This document shows, piece after piece, positions 36,204 through 44,342 of a DNA stretch of 64,000 bases. This DNA comes from Paenibacillus harenae DSM 16969 (lineage in GTDB: Bacteria > Bacillota > Bacilli > Paenibacillales > Paenibacillaceae). The stretch spans positions 31,355 through 95,354 of the forward strand of contig NZ_AULV01000020.1 of NCBI RefSeq assembly GCF_000422465.1, in the 5' to 3' direction. The position numbers were made by a program, and so were the translations under genes. The notes under the pieces were generated by a model, which worked only from the letters and a program-made list of their open reading frames with translations, ran no database searches and was not told where the DNA came from. Positions within the stretch are counted from its first letter, which is position 1, and the number at the start of each line of letters is the position of its first letter.

Positions 36204-36248
36204 TATAAGTTAGTAGAGATATGTCGAAAAACGTACTGGACGGGGTGT

Positions 36249-37040
36249 ATGATGAAAAATTCAACAATTATTGGTCTTGTTCTTGGTCTTGTCGCTGTAT
36301 TAGGAGGGATGGTATTAAAAGGAGCACATCTATCCTCTCTTTTGAATCCCGCTGCGTTTATGATCATTTTATTGGGTACCGTGGCCTCCGTCATGATTGC
36401 CTTTCCGATGTCCGAGCTGTCCAAGCTTCCTAAGCTGTTCAAAATGGTTTTCTCCGGGCAAAAGCTGCCGGAACGCGGAGATCTGATTGAACGCTTTATG
36501 GAGTGGGCTTCCATTACCCGCCGCGAAGGCCTTCTTGCGCTTGAGGCGAAGGTGGAGGAAATCGAAGACGACTTCCTTCGTAACGGCATGCGCATGATCA
36601 TCGACGGCAACGACCAGGACTTCGTCCGCGACGTCCTGCTAGAGGACATTGCCGCAACGGAAGACCGCCATAAGGCCGGGGCTCTTATATTCACGCAGGC
36701 GGGCACATACGCGCCGACGCTCGGGGTACTCGGGGCGGTCGTCGGCCTGGTCGCGGCGCTGGCCGAGATGAGCGATATGAATAAACTCGCGCACGCGATT
36801 GCCGGCGCATTCATCGCGACGCTGCTCGGTATCTTTACAGGATATGTATTGTGGCATCCGATTGCCAACAAGCTGAAGCGTATGTCCAAGCAAGAAATTC
36901 AGATCCGTCTCATGATGGTCGAAGGACTGCTTTCCATCCAGTCCGGCGTATCGACCATCGCCATTAACCAGAAGCTTTCGGTATTCCTTACGCCTACGGA
37001 AAGATTGAAGTTGAGAGAGAAGGAGGAAGGAGCGGCTTGA
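36249..37040 (+). CDS. motA: Flagellar motor stator protein MotA
   Basis: A 263-residue stator subunit with four membrane helices: two at the N-terminus, a large cytoplasmic domain (about residues 70-160) with the charged face that drives FliG, and two C-terminal helices (GTYAPTLGVLGAVVGLVAAL, FIATLLGIFTGYVLWHPIAN). With MotB it conducts ions that power flagellar rotation. Start is ATG 36249 or the next ATG codon. It overlaps motB by four bases, and expression is probably sigma-D dependent. Confidence 0.93.
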   Translation: MMKNSTIIGLVLGLVAVLGGMVLKGAHLSSLLNPAAFMIILLGTVASVMIAFPMSELSKLPKLFKMVFSGQKLPERGDLIERFMEWASITRREGLLALEAKVEEIEDDFLRNGMRMIIDGNDQDFVRDVLLEDIAATEDRHKAGALIFTQAGTYAPTLGVLGAVVGLVAALAEMSDMNKLAHAIAGAFIATLLGIFTGYVLWHPIANKLKRMSKQEIQIRLMMVEGLLSIQSGVSTIAINQKLSVFLTPTERLKLREKEEGAA

Positions 37041-37855
37041 GGAAAAAGCATAGACACGAAGAACATGAGGAACATGTGGACGAATCCTGGCTCATTCCTT
37101 ATGCCGACCTGCTCACCCTCCTTCTCGCGCTATTTATCGTCTTGTATTCGATGAACTCCGTCGACGTCAAGAAATTCGAGGAAATGTCGCAAGCCTTTAA
37201 TCTTGCGCTTAGCAGCGGCAGCGGCGTGCTGGACAGCACCTCGATCGTTAGAATCGGCGAGGATGACGGCAAGAAGAAGGATGACGAAGGAAGCAAGGAC
37301 AACAAAGAGCTGACGTCGGAAGAGGAAGCGATGCAGGCTCTTATGAAGAAGGAGCGGAAGGATCTGGAGGAGCTGAAGAGGCAGATTGACGCCTACATCA
37401 AGAATAACGGTCTGACAAGCGACTTGGAGACCAAGCTCAATCTCTCCCAGCTCATGATTACCATCAGCGATAACGCCCTGTTCGCGCCTGCCCAAGCAAA
37501 CGTGAAGCCGGAATCCAGGGAGCTTGCGGTCGCCATTGGCAAAATGCTTCAGAAATATCCCGATTATCAAGTCATTATTTCCGGACATACGGACAATAAG
37601 CCGATCTCAACCGTCTTCTTCAAGTCCAACTGGGATCTGAGCTCGATGCGCGCCATCCGCTTTCTCGATATTCTGCTCGAGAACAAGCAATTGAAGCCGG
37701 AGCTCTTCAGCGCGATCGGCTATGGCGAGTATCATCCGGTAGCCGATAACAAAACCGAGGCGGGCCGGTCCAAGAACCGACGTGTCGAAGTCTCGATTAT
37801 GCATTCGTATACCGATCCTGTTAACGCGCAGCAGCTGGCCGTTACGCAAGAATGA
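37037..37855 (+). CDS. motB: Flagellar motor stator protein MotB
   Basis: A 272-residue protein with one membrane helix carrying the ion-conducting aspartate Asp24 (PYADLLTLLLALFIVLY), a Lys/Asp/Glu-rich linker and a C-terminal OmpA-like peptidoglycan-binding domain (IISGHTDNKPI, SAIGYGEYHPVADN, RSKNRRVEVSI). The helix resembles proton-type MotB more than sodium-type MotS. The TTG start at 37037 overlaps the motA stop and has AGGAGGAAGGAG upstream. Confidence 0.93.
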   Translation: MRKKHRHEEHEEHVDESWLIPYADLLTLLLALFIVLYSMNSVDVKKFEEMSQAFNLALSSGSGVLDSTSIVRIGEDDGKKKDDEGSKDNKELTSEEEAMQALMKKERKDLEELKRQIDAYIKNNGLTSDLETKLNLSQLMITISDNALFAPAQANVKPESRELAVAIGKMLQKYPDYQVIISGHTDNKPISTVFFKSNWDLSSMRAIRFLDILLENKQLKPELFSAIGYGEYHPVADNKTEAGRSKNRRVEVSIMHSYTDPVNAQQLAVTQE

Positions 37856-37867
37856 GTAAAAAAACAA

Positions 37868-37914
37868 ACCCCCTCGTACCACGCGCCTCAAGCGCCGGGT
37901 ACGAGGGGGTTTTT
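37868..37914 (+). terminator. Terminator of motAB
   Basis: AACCCCCTCGTACC pairs with GGGTACGAGGGGGTT and is followed by T residues. Confidence 0.9.
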
Positions 37915-37930
37915 AATGATTCTCCCGCTT

Positions 37931-38635
37931 CTAATGAACAGGCTTGTAATCCAATTCACGGAACAGCGTCTGCTTCTCCTCTTCCGTTAAATCCCGCCAT
38001 TTGCCGACCGGAAGTCCGCCGAGATGAATATTCATGATCCGTTGCCGCTGCAGCTTCCTGACATGGTAACCGAACGCCTCGCACATGCGGCGGATTTGCC
38101 GGTTGCGCCCTTCCGTCAGGATGATGCGGAATACGCGGTCCGTCACCCGTGTAATGACACATGGCAGCGTCATACTGCCTAAAATATGAACGCCGCTTGC
38201 CATTCCTTTCAGGAATTCGGCCGTTACCGGGCGGTCTACGGTGACGAGGTATTCCTTCTCATGCTTCCCTTCCGAGCGAAGGATCGGATTCACGATATCT
38301 CCGTCATTCGTGAGCAGGATCAATCCCTCTGAATCCTTATCCAGCCTGCCGATCGGGAAGATCCGTTCGGAATGGCCGACAAAATCAACAATATTCCCTT
38401 TCACATGAAGCTCCGTCGTGCTCGTAATGCCGACCGGCTTATTGAGCGCGATATATACGTGATGCCTTTGTTCGCCGATTCGTTTGCCGTCGACCCGCAC
38501 GTCATCCTCCAGCTCAGCTTGACTGCCGAGCTGCGCGACCGCGCCGTTGATCGTCACGCGGCCGCTGTCCACGAGCTTGTCCGCCTCGCGTCTGGAGCAA
38601 AAGCCCGTCTCGCTGATAAATTTATTAATTCTCAA
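37931..38635 (-). CDS. RluF/RsuA-type pseudouridine synthase
   Basis: A 234-residue RNA-modifying enzyme: an N-terminal S4 RNA-binding domain (NKFISETGFCSRREADKLV) and a catalytic domain with the RsuA-family motif PIGRLDKDSEGLILLTNDG, whose Asp attacks the uridine. It most resembles RluF, which modifies 23S rRNA, but RluB and RsuA are close relatives, so the exact target is uncertain. The start is a TTG at 38635 with GGGGTG eight bases upstream. Confidence 0.88.
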   Translation of the reverse strand: MRINKFISETGFCSRREADKLVDSGRVTINGAVAQLGSQAELEDDVRVDGKRIGEQRHHVYIALNKPVGITSTTELHVKGNIVDFVGHSERIFPIGRLDKDSEGLILLTNDGDIVNPILRSEGKHEKEYLVTVDRPVTAEFLKGMASGVHILGSMTLPCVITRVTDRVFRIILTEGRNRQIRRMCEAFGYHVRKLQRQRIMNIHLGGLPVGKWRDLTEEEKQTLFRELDYKPVH

Positions 38636-38859
38636 ATCTACTTCACCCCGCGTACGTTGTATCCGTATCCTACCCCATATCGGGATATTCTACAACCCGG
38701 TCAATGGGATGGCTCATGAGCGGTCTCGGGCACCTATACCGTCTGAACCGCGCCGACTCGTCTCCGATTACAATCGTATGCGCGGCTGACAGGGCGCAGA
38801 CTTCCGGACGAACCGTTAAGCGTGAATTCTTATCCGAATGGGTGAAACGTTTCGAAATA

Positions 38860-38900
38860 AAAAAACAGGCCCTTCGTTTCTCCAGAACGAAATCTGCCGT
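38860..38900 (-). terminator. Probable terminator of the LacI-type gene
   Basis: On the minus strand an imperfect hairpin (CAGATTTCGTT with AACGAAGGGCCTG) is followed by seven T residues just after the stop codon. Confidence 0.55.
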
Positions 38901-38902
38901 CT

Positions 38903-39895
38903 TCAATTCATTTTTTGAACCGAATCCCGCAATATCAGCTTCGTAGGGAATTTATAGTAATTGTCCACTTCTTTCCCTTCCAGCATCTGAAAGATCAAAT
39001 GGGCGGCTAAAGCACCGCGCTCATATTTCGGCTGCATAATGGTCGTCAGCGAAGGCCGGACATACTGTGCCAACTCGATATCGTCGAAACCAATGATGGA
39101 GACATCCTCCGGCACCTTAATGCCATTCTCCTTGAACGCATTCATTCCTCCGATAGCCATTTCATCGTTGGCATACATAATTGCTGTCGGCATATTACCC
39201 TGCGCAATCAGCATCTTGGTCATGCTATAACCGTTATCGCGGTCAAACACCCCGAATTGATGCAGGCGGTTTCTCCCGTCCAAGCCATGCTTGCGTAATG
39301 CGCTTTCATAGCCGCGAAGCCGCATCGCATGTATGCCGCCAATGGTCTTGCCGCTTATATAAGCAATCTCGCGGTGTCCTTGCCCAATTAAATATTCCGC
39401 CGCCTGCTGGGAGCCTTCTTCATTATCGACCTCGATACTGACGACAAACTCGCTGTCGGCCGTTCGGTCCAGCAGTATGACCGGAAATTCCTTGCGTGCC
39501 GACAAAGCGATAATATCTTCGCTAATATTGTGCGCCAGCACGATTGCGCCGTCGACCCGCTTTTCCGTCAAAAATTTGATCGCCGTCGACGATTCTTCCC
39601 CGACCGAGCTGCAGGCAAGCAGATCATAGCCTTTGGACAGCGTAACCTCCTGAATCCCTTTAACGAGCTCGGCATAATAAGGACCGGCCAAATCCGTTAC
39701 GATAATGGCGATCGTTTTTGTGCTGTTTTTTTTCAAATCGGAGGCGAGGCCGTTCTTCTGATAGTTTAATTGGCGAGCGGCATCCAGAATCTTTTGTCTG
39801 GTTTTATTGCTGACTTTGCTGTTATTATTCAAGGCGTACGAAACCGTCGATATCGATACACCCGCCATCTTGGCGACATCTTTAATCGTTGCCAT
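38903..39895 (-). CDS. LacI-family transcriptional regulator
   Basis: A 330-residue repressor: a helix-turn-helix at residues 1-25 (TIKDVAKMAGVSISTVSYALN), a hinge, and a periplasmic-binding-protein-like ligand domain. It resembles RbsR/CcpA-type regulators in length and layout. No sugar gene is adjacent, so its target is not known. GGGGAGAG precedes the ATG. Confidence 0.9.
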   Translation of the reverse strand: MATIKDVAKMAGVSISTVSYALNNNSKVSNKTRQKILDAARQLNYQKNGLASDLKKNSTKTIAIIVTDLAGPYYAELVKGIQEVTLSKGYDLLACSSVGEESSTAIKFLTEKRVDGAIVLAHNISEDIIALSARKEFPVILLDRTADSEFVVSIEVDNEEGSQQAAEYLIGQGHREIAYISGKTIGGIHAMRLRGYESALRKHGLDGRNRLHQFGVFDRDNGYSMTKMLIAQGNMPTAIMYANDEMAIGGMNAFKENGIKVPEDVSIIGFDDIELAQYVRPSLTTIMQPKYERGALAAHLIFQMLEGKEVDNYYKFPTKLILRDSVQKMN

Positions 39896-39994
39896 ATTTC
39901 TCTCCCCGCTTCAACTCGTTCGAAGTACCTAATACTATTCCTTATTCGTTCCAAGAGGGGGGAATCCTCTTCCGGAACGAAGGGTAAATTATAC

Positions 39995-41812
39995 TTATGC
40001 CGACTCGCTCTCTTCTTTCATGGCGGGAAGTATAATATTTACCGTCGTGCCCACACCCAATTGGCTCTTAATATCCAATGTTCCTTTGTGACTATTGATG
40101 ATGCGCTGGCTTACCATAATGCCGAGGCCTGTCCCGGTTTCCTTCCCCGTAAAGAAAGGATCGCCGATTTTCGTAATCATTTCATCCGGTATGCCTTCCC
40201 CTTCATCCGTAATGGTAATCGTAATATGCTCCCTCCTGTTCGTAATATAGATATGGATCATGCCGCCGCCCGGCATGGCTTCTATCGCATTCTTGATCAA
40301 GTTAATGAATACCTGCTTCAGTTGGTTCTCCTCGCACGATATGCGGCAGCCATCTTCTGTAAAAGAAACCCGAAATTCAATATTGTGAAGAAGCGCTTCA
40401 CTGTTCATCAAGGCAATGACATCCTGAAGCACGTCCCTGACATCCTTCATGATAAATCTCGTAGCCTGCGGCTTGGCCAAAATAAGAAATTCGCCGACGA
40501 TCAGATTTATTCGGTCAAGCTCCGACAGCATGAGGCTCACATGAGCCAAGGTGAGCTTCTTGCTCTCCTGTTGAAGCTGCAGAAAGCCGCGTAAAGTCGT
40601 TAGCGGATTGCGGATCTCGTGAGCGACGCCAGCCGCCAGCTGTCCGACCGTCGTCAGCTTCTCCGATCTGCGGAGCAGCTCCTCCATCTTGTTCCGGCTC
40701 CTCATATCCCTCGATATGCTTGCAAAAGCCCGAATAGTCCCGTCGGAATCACGAATCGGCGAGACCGTCACGCTGACGGGAATCATTTCGCCTGACTTGG
40801 TTATCCGCATCGTCTCCAGCGTGGGGAGCGTCTTGCCTGCCAGAATCTGATTGAGCATATGCAGCTTCTCGGCTTTATGAGAATCCGGGAGCGTCGGATA
40901 GACGAGTCCTATCGCCTCCTCTTCCTCCTCATAGCCGAAGAGCAGCTCAAAGGCTCTGTTCACTTGAATAACCTTTCCTTCCAGATCAAAGAGATGGATG
41001 GCATCGCTTGTATGATTAATGAATGATTCCAGATGCTCCTTCATCCGCCGGTTTTCTTCGAACGCCTTGCGGAGCTTATTCATATAGATGCTTAAATTTT
41101 GCGACATGGCATTGACCTTTAGCGCCAACAAGCCGAATTCATCCTTCCGTTTGATTCTGATCGGCTGATGGAACCTGGCGGAGGAAACCTCGTTCACCTT
41201 CCACAAAATATCTTTTAACGGCCGAATCATGGCCCCCACCAGCCAATAACTGATGATGAGCACGAGCAGCATCGTTGCGCCGGTATAAATAAGCGTATCA
41301 TTACGCTTCTTGACGACCAGATCGATAAAGCCTTCCCTGTCGAATACAATACTTATGACATAACCGTCGGCCCCCTCAGCCGTGTAATAGCTCCGGTAGT
41401 ATGGCTTATTATTTATTTTCATATTGCGCAAAGTAAAGTCATTCTGTCCCAATTCAATTACAATGGGATGATCGGCGGCCGAATCCAGGTAAGTATAGGT
41501 ACCGTACTTCACCGCTGACGTATCTTGCTCAAATACGGTAATTTCCTTTATATTGGGATTTAATGATTTCACGATGTCAAACACGGACTCCGGACTGGAT
41601 GTCCCATTGTTCATCGAAACGGAGCCACCGGCACTCTGCTGTGCATACACAGCGATCGTACTGGCAACATGCATGGAGGTATTCTGCATCGACTGCCTCG
41701 CTGCCTCGCGCAGGCTTTGAATCATCGAGTATTCCGAAAGAATGTGTTGGAGAATGAAAAACGTCAACACAAGCAAGGAAATCAAGACGGAGAACTTCAT
41801 CTTAATCGACAA
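39995..41812 (-). CDS. PAS-domain sensor histidine kinase
   Basis: A membrane kinase of about 605 residues: N-terminal helix, an outer sensing domain (about residues 35-180), a second helix, HAMP, PAS (near 270-380), HisKA with VAHEIRNPLTTLRGFLQL and HATPase_c with GTGLGIMVSQRI. The His-box resembles sporulation-type kinases (KinA/B/D). No response regulator is adjacent, so it is an orphan kinase, fitting a phosphorelay input. The start is probably the TTG at 41812, nine bases after AAAGGATG; ATG 41800 and 41824 are alternatives. A DnaA-box cluster lies just upstream. Confidence 0.88.
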   Translation of the reverse strand: MSIKMKFSVLISLLVLTFFILQHILSEYSMIQSLREAARQSMQNTSMHVASTIAVYAQQSAGGSVSMNNGTSSPESVFDIVKSLNPNIKEITVFEQDTSAVKYGTYTYLDSAADHPIVIELGQNDFTLRNMKINNKPYYRSYYTAEGADGYVISIVFDREGFIDLVVKKRNDTLIYTGATMLLVLIISYWLVGAMIRPLKDILWKVNEVSSARFHQPIRIKRKDEFGLLALKVNAMSQNLSIYMNKLRKAFEENRRMKEHLESFINHTSDAIHLFDLEGKVIQVNRAFELLFGYEEEEEAIGLVYPTLPDSHKAEKLHMLNQILAGKTLPTLETMRITKSGEMIPVSVTVSPIRDSDGTIRAFASISRDMRSRNKMEELLRRSEKLTTVGQLAAGVAHEIRNPLTTLRGFLQLQQESKKLTLAHVSLMLSELDRINLIVGEFLILAKPQATRFIMKDVRDVLQDVIALMNSEALLHNIEFRVSFTEDGCRISCEENQLKQVFINLIKNAIEAMPGGGMIHIYITNRREHITITITDEGEGIPDEMITKIGDPFFTGKETGTGLGIMVSQRIINSHKGTLDIKSQLGVGTTVNIILPAMKEESESA

Positions 41813-41854
41813 TGAATGACACATCCTTTTGCACAATCACGTTTTATTAACAAC

Positions 41855-41948
41855 TTATTCACATTATCAACAGTAATTGTACACAGCGCTGAATAAATTG
41901 TGTATATTTATGTGTATATTCAATAAGTTATCCACAATGTTATCCACC
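41855..41948. promoter_or_regulatory. Cluster of DnaA boxes
   Basis: Seven DnaA-box-like 9-mers in 94 bp. Perfect TTATNCACA sites are at 41855 (TTATTCACA) and 41928 (TTATCCACA). One-mismatch sites are at 41864 (TTATCAACA), 41877 (TTGTACACA) and 41940 (TTATCCACC), and inverted ones at 41899 and 41911 (TGTGTATAT). Some are 9-12 bp apart, and the region is AT-rich. dnaA and dnaN are absent, so this is more likely a DnaA-binding regulatory or titration site than the origin. Confidence 0.65.
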
Positions 41949-42009
41949 ACATGTTAACAACGGAATATTTGTTCGGTGTATAAAGATGATAAGAAAGGGG
42001 TTATTCTGC

Positions 42010-42474
42010 ATGATCAGAGAACAAGAAGATCAGTCTTGGATGTTGGAAGCCATCGCTGAAGCGAATAAAGCCGAGTTCATCGGAGAGGTGCCTATCGGAG
42101 CGGTGATCGTTAGAAATAACGAAATTATCGGGAGGGGCTACAATTTGCGGGAGACGCGGTTCGATCCGACCGCGCATGCCGAAATGGTGGCCATTCGTGA
42201 CGCCTGCGACCGCATTGGCGCGTGGAGACTATTAGATTGTACCTTATATGTAACGTTAGAGCCTTGTCCGATGTGCGCCGGCGCGATCGTTCAATCTCGT
42301 ATCAAGCGGGTCGTTTACGGGACTGCCGATCCGAAGGCAGGCTGTGCCGGAACGCTTATGAACTTGCTTCAAGAGCCCCGTTTCAACCACGAAACGGAGC
42401 TCACCAGCGGTATTCTGCAGCATGAATGCGCATCGTTGTTAACCCAATTTTTCCGTCGACTGAGAGAGCGTTAG
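42010..42474 (+). CDS. tadA: tRNA-specific adenosine(34) deaminase
   Basis: A 154-residue zinc deaminase that converts A34 of tRNA-Arg(ACG) to inosine. The catalytic motif TAHAEM and the zinc pair PCPMCAGA are intact, and GTLMNLLQEPRFNH is typical for TadA. ATG 42010 follows AAAGGGG at normal distance; an earlier in-frame ATG at 41986 would put that site inside the gene. It is downstream of the DnaA-box cluster and convergent with a Spo0E-like gene. Confidence 0.95.
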   Translation: MIREQEDQSWMLEAIAEANKAEFIGEVPIGAVIVRNNEIIGRGYNLRETRFDPTAHAEMVAIRDACDRIGAWRLLDCTLYVTLEPCPMCAGAIVQSRIKRVVYGTADPKAGCAGTLMNLLQEPRFNHETELTSGILQHECASLLTQFFRRLRER

Positions 42475-42487
42475 AACAAAAAAGTCT

Positions 42488-42682
42488 CTACATATCGTCG
42501 CGGCGTATAGAGAGATCGGTTATTTCATTTCGTTGTATATGCTGTAACGCAACAATCAGTTGATCGGCCTCTTCGCTAATCGCCAGAACATCCGGATCTG
42601 TCAAACTGCCGCGTGCTTCGGCTATTTCATGAAGCTTTAGCCGCAGCGACTGCAATTGTTTAAGCAAGTGTTTTTTGTCCAT
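42488..42682 (-). CDS. Spo0E-like aspartyl-phosphate phosphatase
   Basis: A 64-residue protein of two predicted helices with the Spo0E-family pattern: LRLKLHEIAEARG, then LTDPDVLAISEEADQLI, which corresponds to the family SQxLD-LI motif. Such proteins remove phosphate from Spo0A~P and delay sporulation. ATG 42682 is chosen, although its ribosome binding site is weak; the frame is open up to a GTG at 42715. A perfect -10 (TATAAT, 42734-42739) and a Spo0A-box lie upstream, suggesting feedback. Confidence 0.75.
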   Translation of the reverse strand: MDKKHLLKQLQSLRLKLHEIAEARGSLTDPDVLAISEEADQLIVALQHIQRNEITDLSIRRDDM

Positions 42683-42733
42683 AGCTCGCTTCGGGGCACG
42701 CTCCTTATCTAGCACTCGTGTGGTAATAGTTCC

Positions 42734-42809
42734 ATTATACTCCCTGAGAAATAAGGAGTTTGTAAAAACATGTCGACGAACGCAGACAATTTTCGGGCAT
42801 TTTTCGACA
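42734..42809 (-). promoter_or_regulatory. Promoter region of the Spo0E-like gene with a Spo0A box
   Basis: On the minus strand TATAAT (42734-42739) is the -10; the -35 is poor. A perfect 0A-box core TGTCGAA lies at 42803-42809, about 65 bp upstream of the -10, and a second partial copy near 42772. A weak -35 with upstream 0A boxes is the layout of Spo0A-activated promoters. Confidence 0.45.
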
Positions 42810-42930
42810 AACGCCCTCTATTTATTCCATTTTATAGTTCTTTTTTACTACTATAAACAATCAATTTTTGGAAATTATCCGCCCTCAGTCTGAAAATATA
42901 ATCGAAAAGTTTCACCTTTTCATCTGCCGG

Positions 42931-42963
42931 AAGAGCAGGCGCTGCTTAAGTGCCTGCTCTTCG
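42931..42963. other. Strong hairpin of unknown role
   Basis: GAAGAGCAGGC pairs with GCCTGCTCTTC around an 11-base loop, with no T tract on the plus strand. It lies in the 430-bp gap before the ATP-grasp gene. Nothing else is recognised in that gap beyond the Spo0E-like promoter. Confidence 0.4.
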
Positions 42964-43111
42964 CTTTGCAAGGCCGCCGCAGCGCTTGCCGTGCCTGATT
43001 ATGAGGAGAAATCTATTTGTATTATAAGAGGGTATGAAGTAAAATTATTTAGATATCGTCTCTTTTTTTACTGTCTATTCCATAAATATTGAAATCGGGA
43101 TGTGCTTCTTC

Positions 43112-44299
43112 GTGATTAACAAGGCAGTTATATTAGGTTGTAATTATTATATCGGTTTAAGTACGATTCGATGCTTAGGCATGAACGGCGTCCATACGGT
43201 TGCGGTCGATTATTCCGACAAACAAGCCTATGGCGCGGATTCCAAATATACATCCGAGCGGGTTCTCGCTCCCCATTATAAAGATGATACGGCCGCCTTC
43301 ATCCAATTTTTGAAGGATTACGCCCGGAAGCAAAGCGCTCCGCCCGTCCTTATTCCATGTCATGATTCCTATCTCGAAGTAATCGATGAATATCTGGCGG
43401 AATTGAGAGAGCATTATCTCATCCCTCAGGACGTGCAGGGCATCTACACCGACATGATGAACAAGGAAGTACTGCACCGGCTGGCCTCCGAGAACGGCGT
43501 CGCCGTTCCTGAGACGGTCCGGACCGACGAGGACGATTTCTTCGGAAAGATTGATGCCGTCATCAAATATCCTTGCGTCGTGAAGCCGACCGACTCCCCG
43601 TCCTTCGTAGCGAAATTCAGAAGGAAGCTGTTCAAGGTTCATAATCGGACGGAATTGGAACAAGCCCTGTCCCAAGCGCGCGAGGAGGATCTGGAAGTTA
43701 TCGTGCAGCGGATCATCCCCGGCTTCGACGATCATATGTATACCTTCGACGCTTATTTGAATCAGGAATCCAAGGTTACGCATTGGGTCACCTGCCAGAA
43801 ATTCCGCCAGTATCCGATCAATTTCGGCGCATCCGTGTACACCGGGCAGCGATATGTGCAGGAGCTCTTCGATATCGGAGCGCCTTTCCTGGAGAAGATG
43901 AAATGGAAAGGTTTTGCGGAAATCGAGTTCAAGAAAGACGCGGAAACCGGAAAGTACTATTTAATAGAAGTAAACTGCCGGATCACGAATCTAAACAACT
44001 TGCTGTATAAGGTAGGCGTGAACTTCCCCTGGATCACCTATCAAGAGCTGACCGGCGGCAACCTTGTTCCTCCGAAAGCCGTCAAGGAAGATACGAACCG
44101 CGTATTCTGGTACGGCTACGAGGATATGCTGGCGATTCGCGATTATATCCGGACCGGACAGCTGACATGGAAGCAGGTGCTCGTTTCCTTAATTAAGCCG
44201 AAGGCTTATGCCATATGGGATTGGAAGGATCCGAAGCCCGCTTTCTCCTATGCGTCCATTATCGGCGGCAAAATCGTGAAGAAGCTGCTGAGAAAATAA
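43112..44299 (+). CDS. ATP-grasp ligase (carboxylate-amine ligase family)
   Basis: A 395-residue protein: an N-terminal Rossmann-like part (KAVILGCNYYIGLSTIRCLG), then an ATP-grasp domain with nucleotide and magnesium residues in YPCVVKPTDS, EVIVQRIIPG, FAEIEFKKD and YLIEVNCRITN. The fold class makes amide or peptide bonds through acyl-phosphate intermediates; D-aspartate ligase and other carboxylate-amine ligases belong to it. The GTG at 43112 is preferred, with CGGGATG upstream; an ATG at 43100 is the alternative. It leads a cassette with a MurE-like ligase and a racemase, suggesting it attaches an amino acid to a peptide. Confidence 0.85.
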   Translation: MINKAVILGCNYYIGLSTIRCLGMNGVHTVAVDYSDKQAYGADSKYTSERVLAPHYKDDTAAFIQFLKDYARKQSAPPVLIPCHDSYLEVIDEYLAELREHYLIPQDVQGIYTDMMNKEVLHRLASENGVAVPETVRTDEDDFFGKIDAVIKYPCVVKPTDSPSFVAKFRRKLFKVHNRTELEQALSQAREEDLEVIVQRIIPGFDDHMYTFDAYLNQESKVTHWVTCQKFRQYPINFGASVYTGQRYVQELFDIGAPFLEKMKWKGFAEIEFKKDAETGKYYLIEVNCRITNLNNLLYKVGVNFPWITYQELTGGNLVPPKAVKEDTNRVFWYGYEDMLAIRDYIRTGQLTWKQVLVSLIKPKAYAIWDWKDPKPAFSYASIIGGKIVKKLLRK

Positions 44300-44342
44300 C
44301 AACCGTATAACCAACATTTGTCACGGGAATGGAGCTGATCGC

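Noticed and set aside
41855..41948. The chromosomal origin oriC
   Set aside because: The DnaA boxes fit, but neither dnaA nor dnaN is adjacent and no clear unwinding element with DnaA-trio repeats was identified. A secondary DnaA-binding cluster is more likely.
42868..43092. A 74-codon frame before the ATP-grasp gene
   Set aside because: It contains a strong hairpin, has no ribosome binding site and gives an implausible Cys-rich product.
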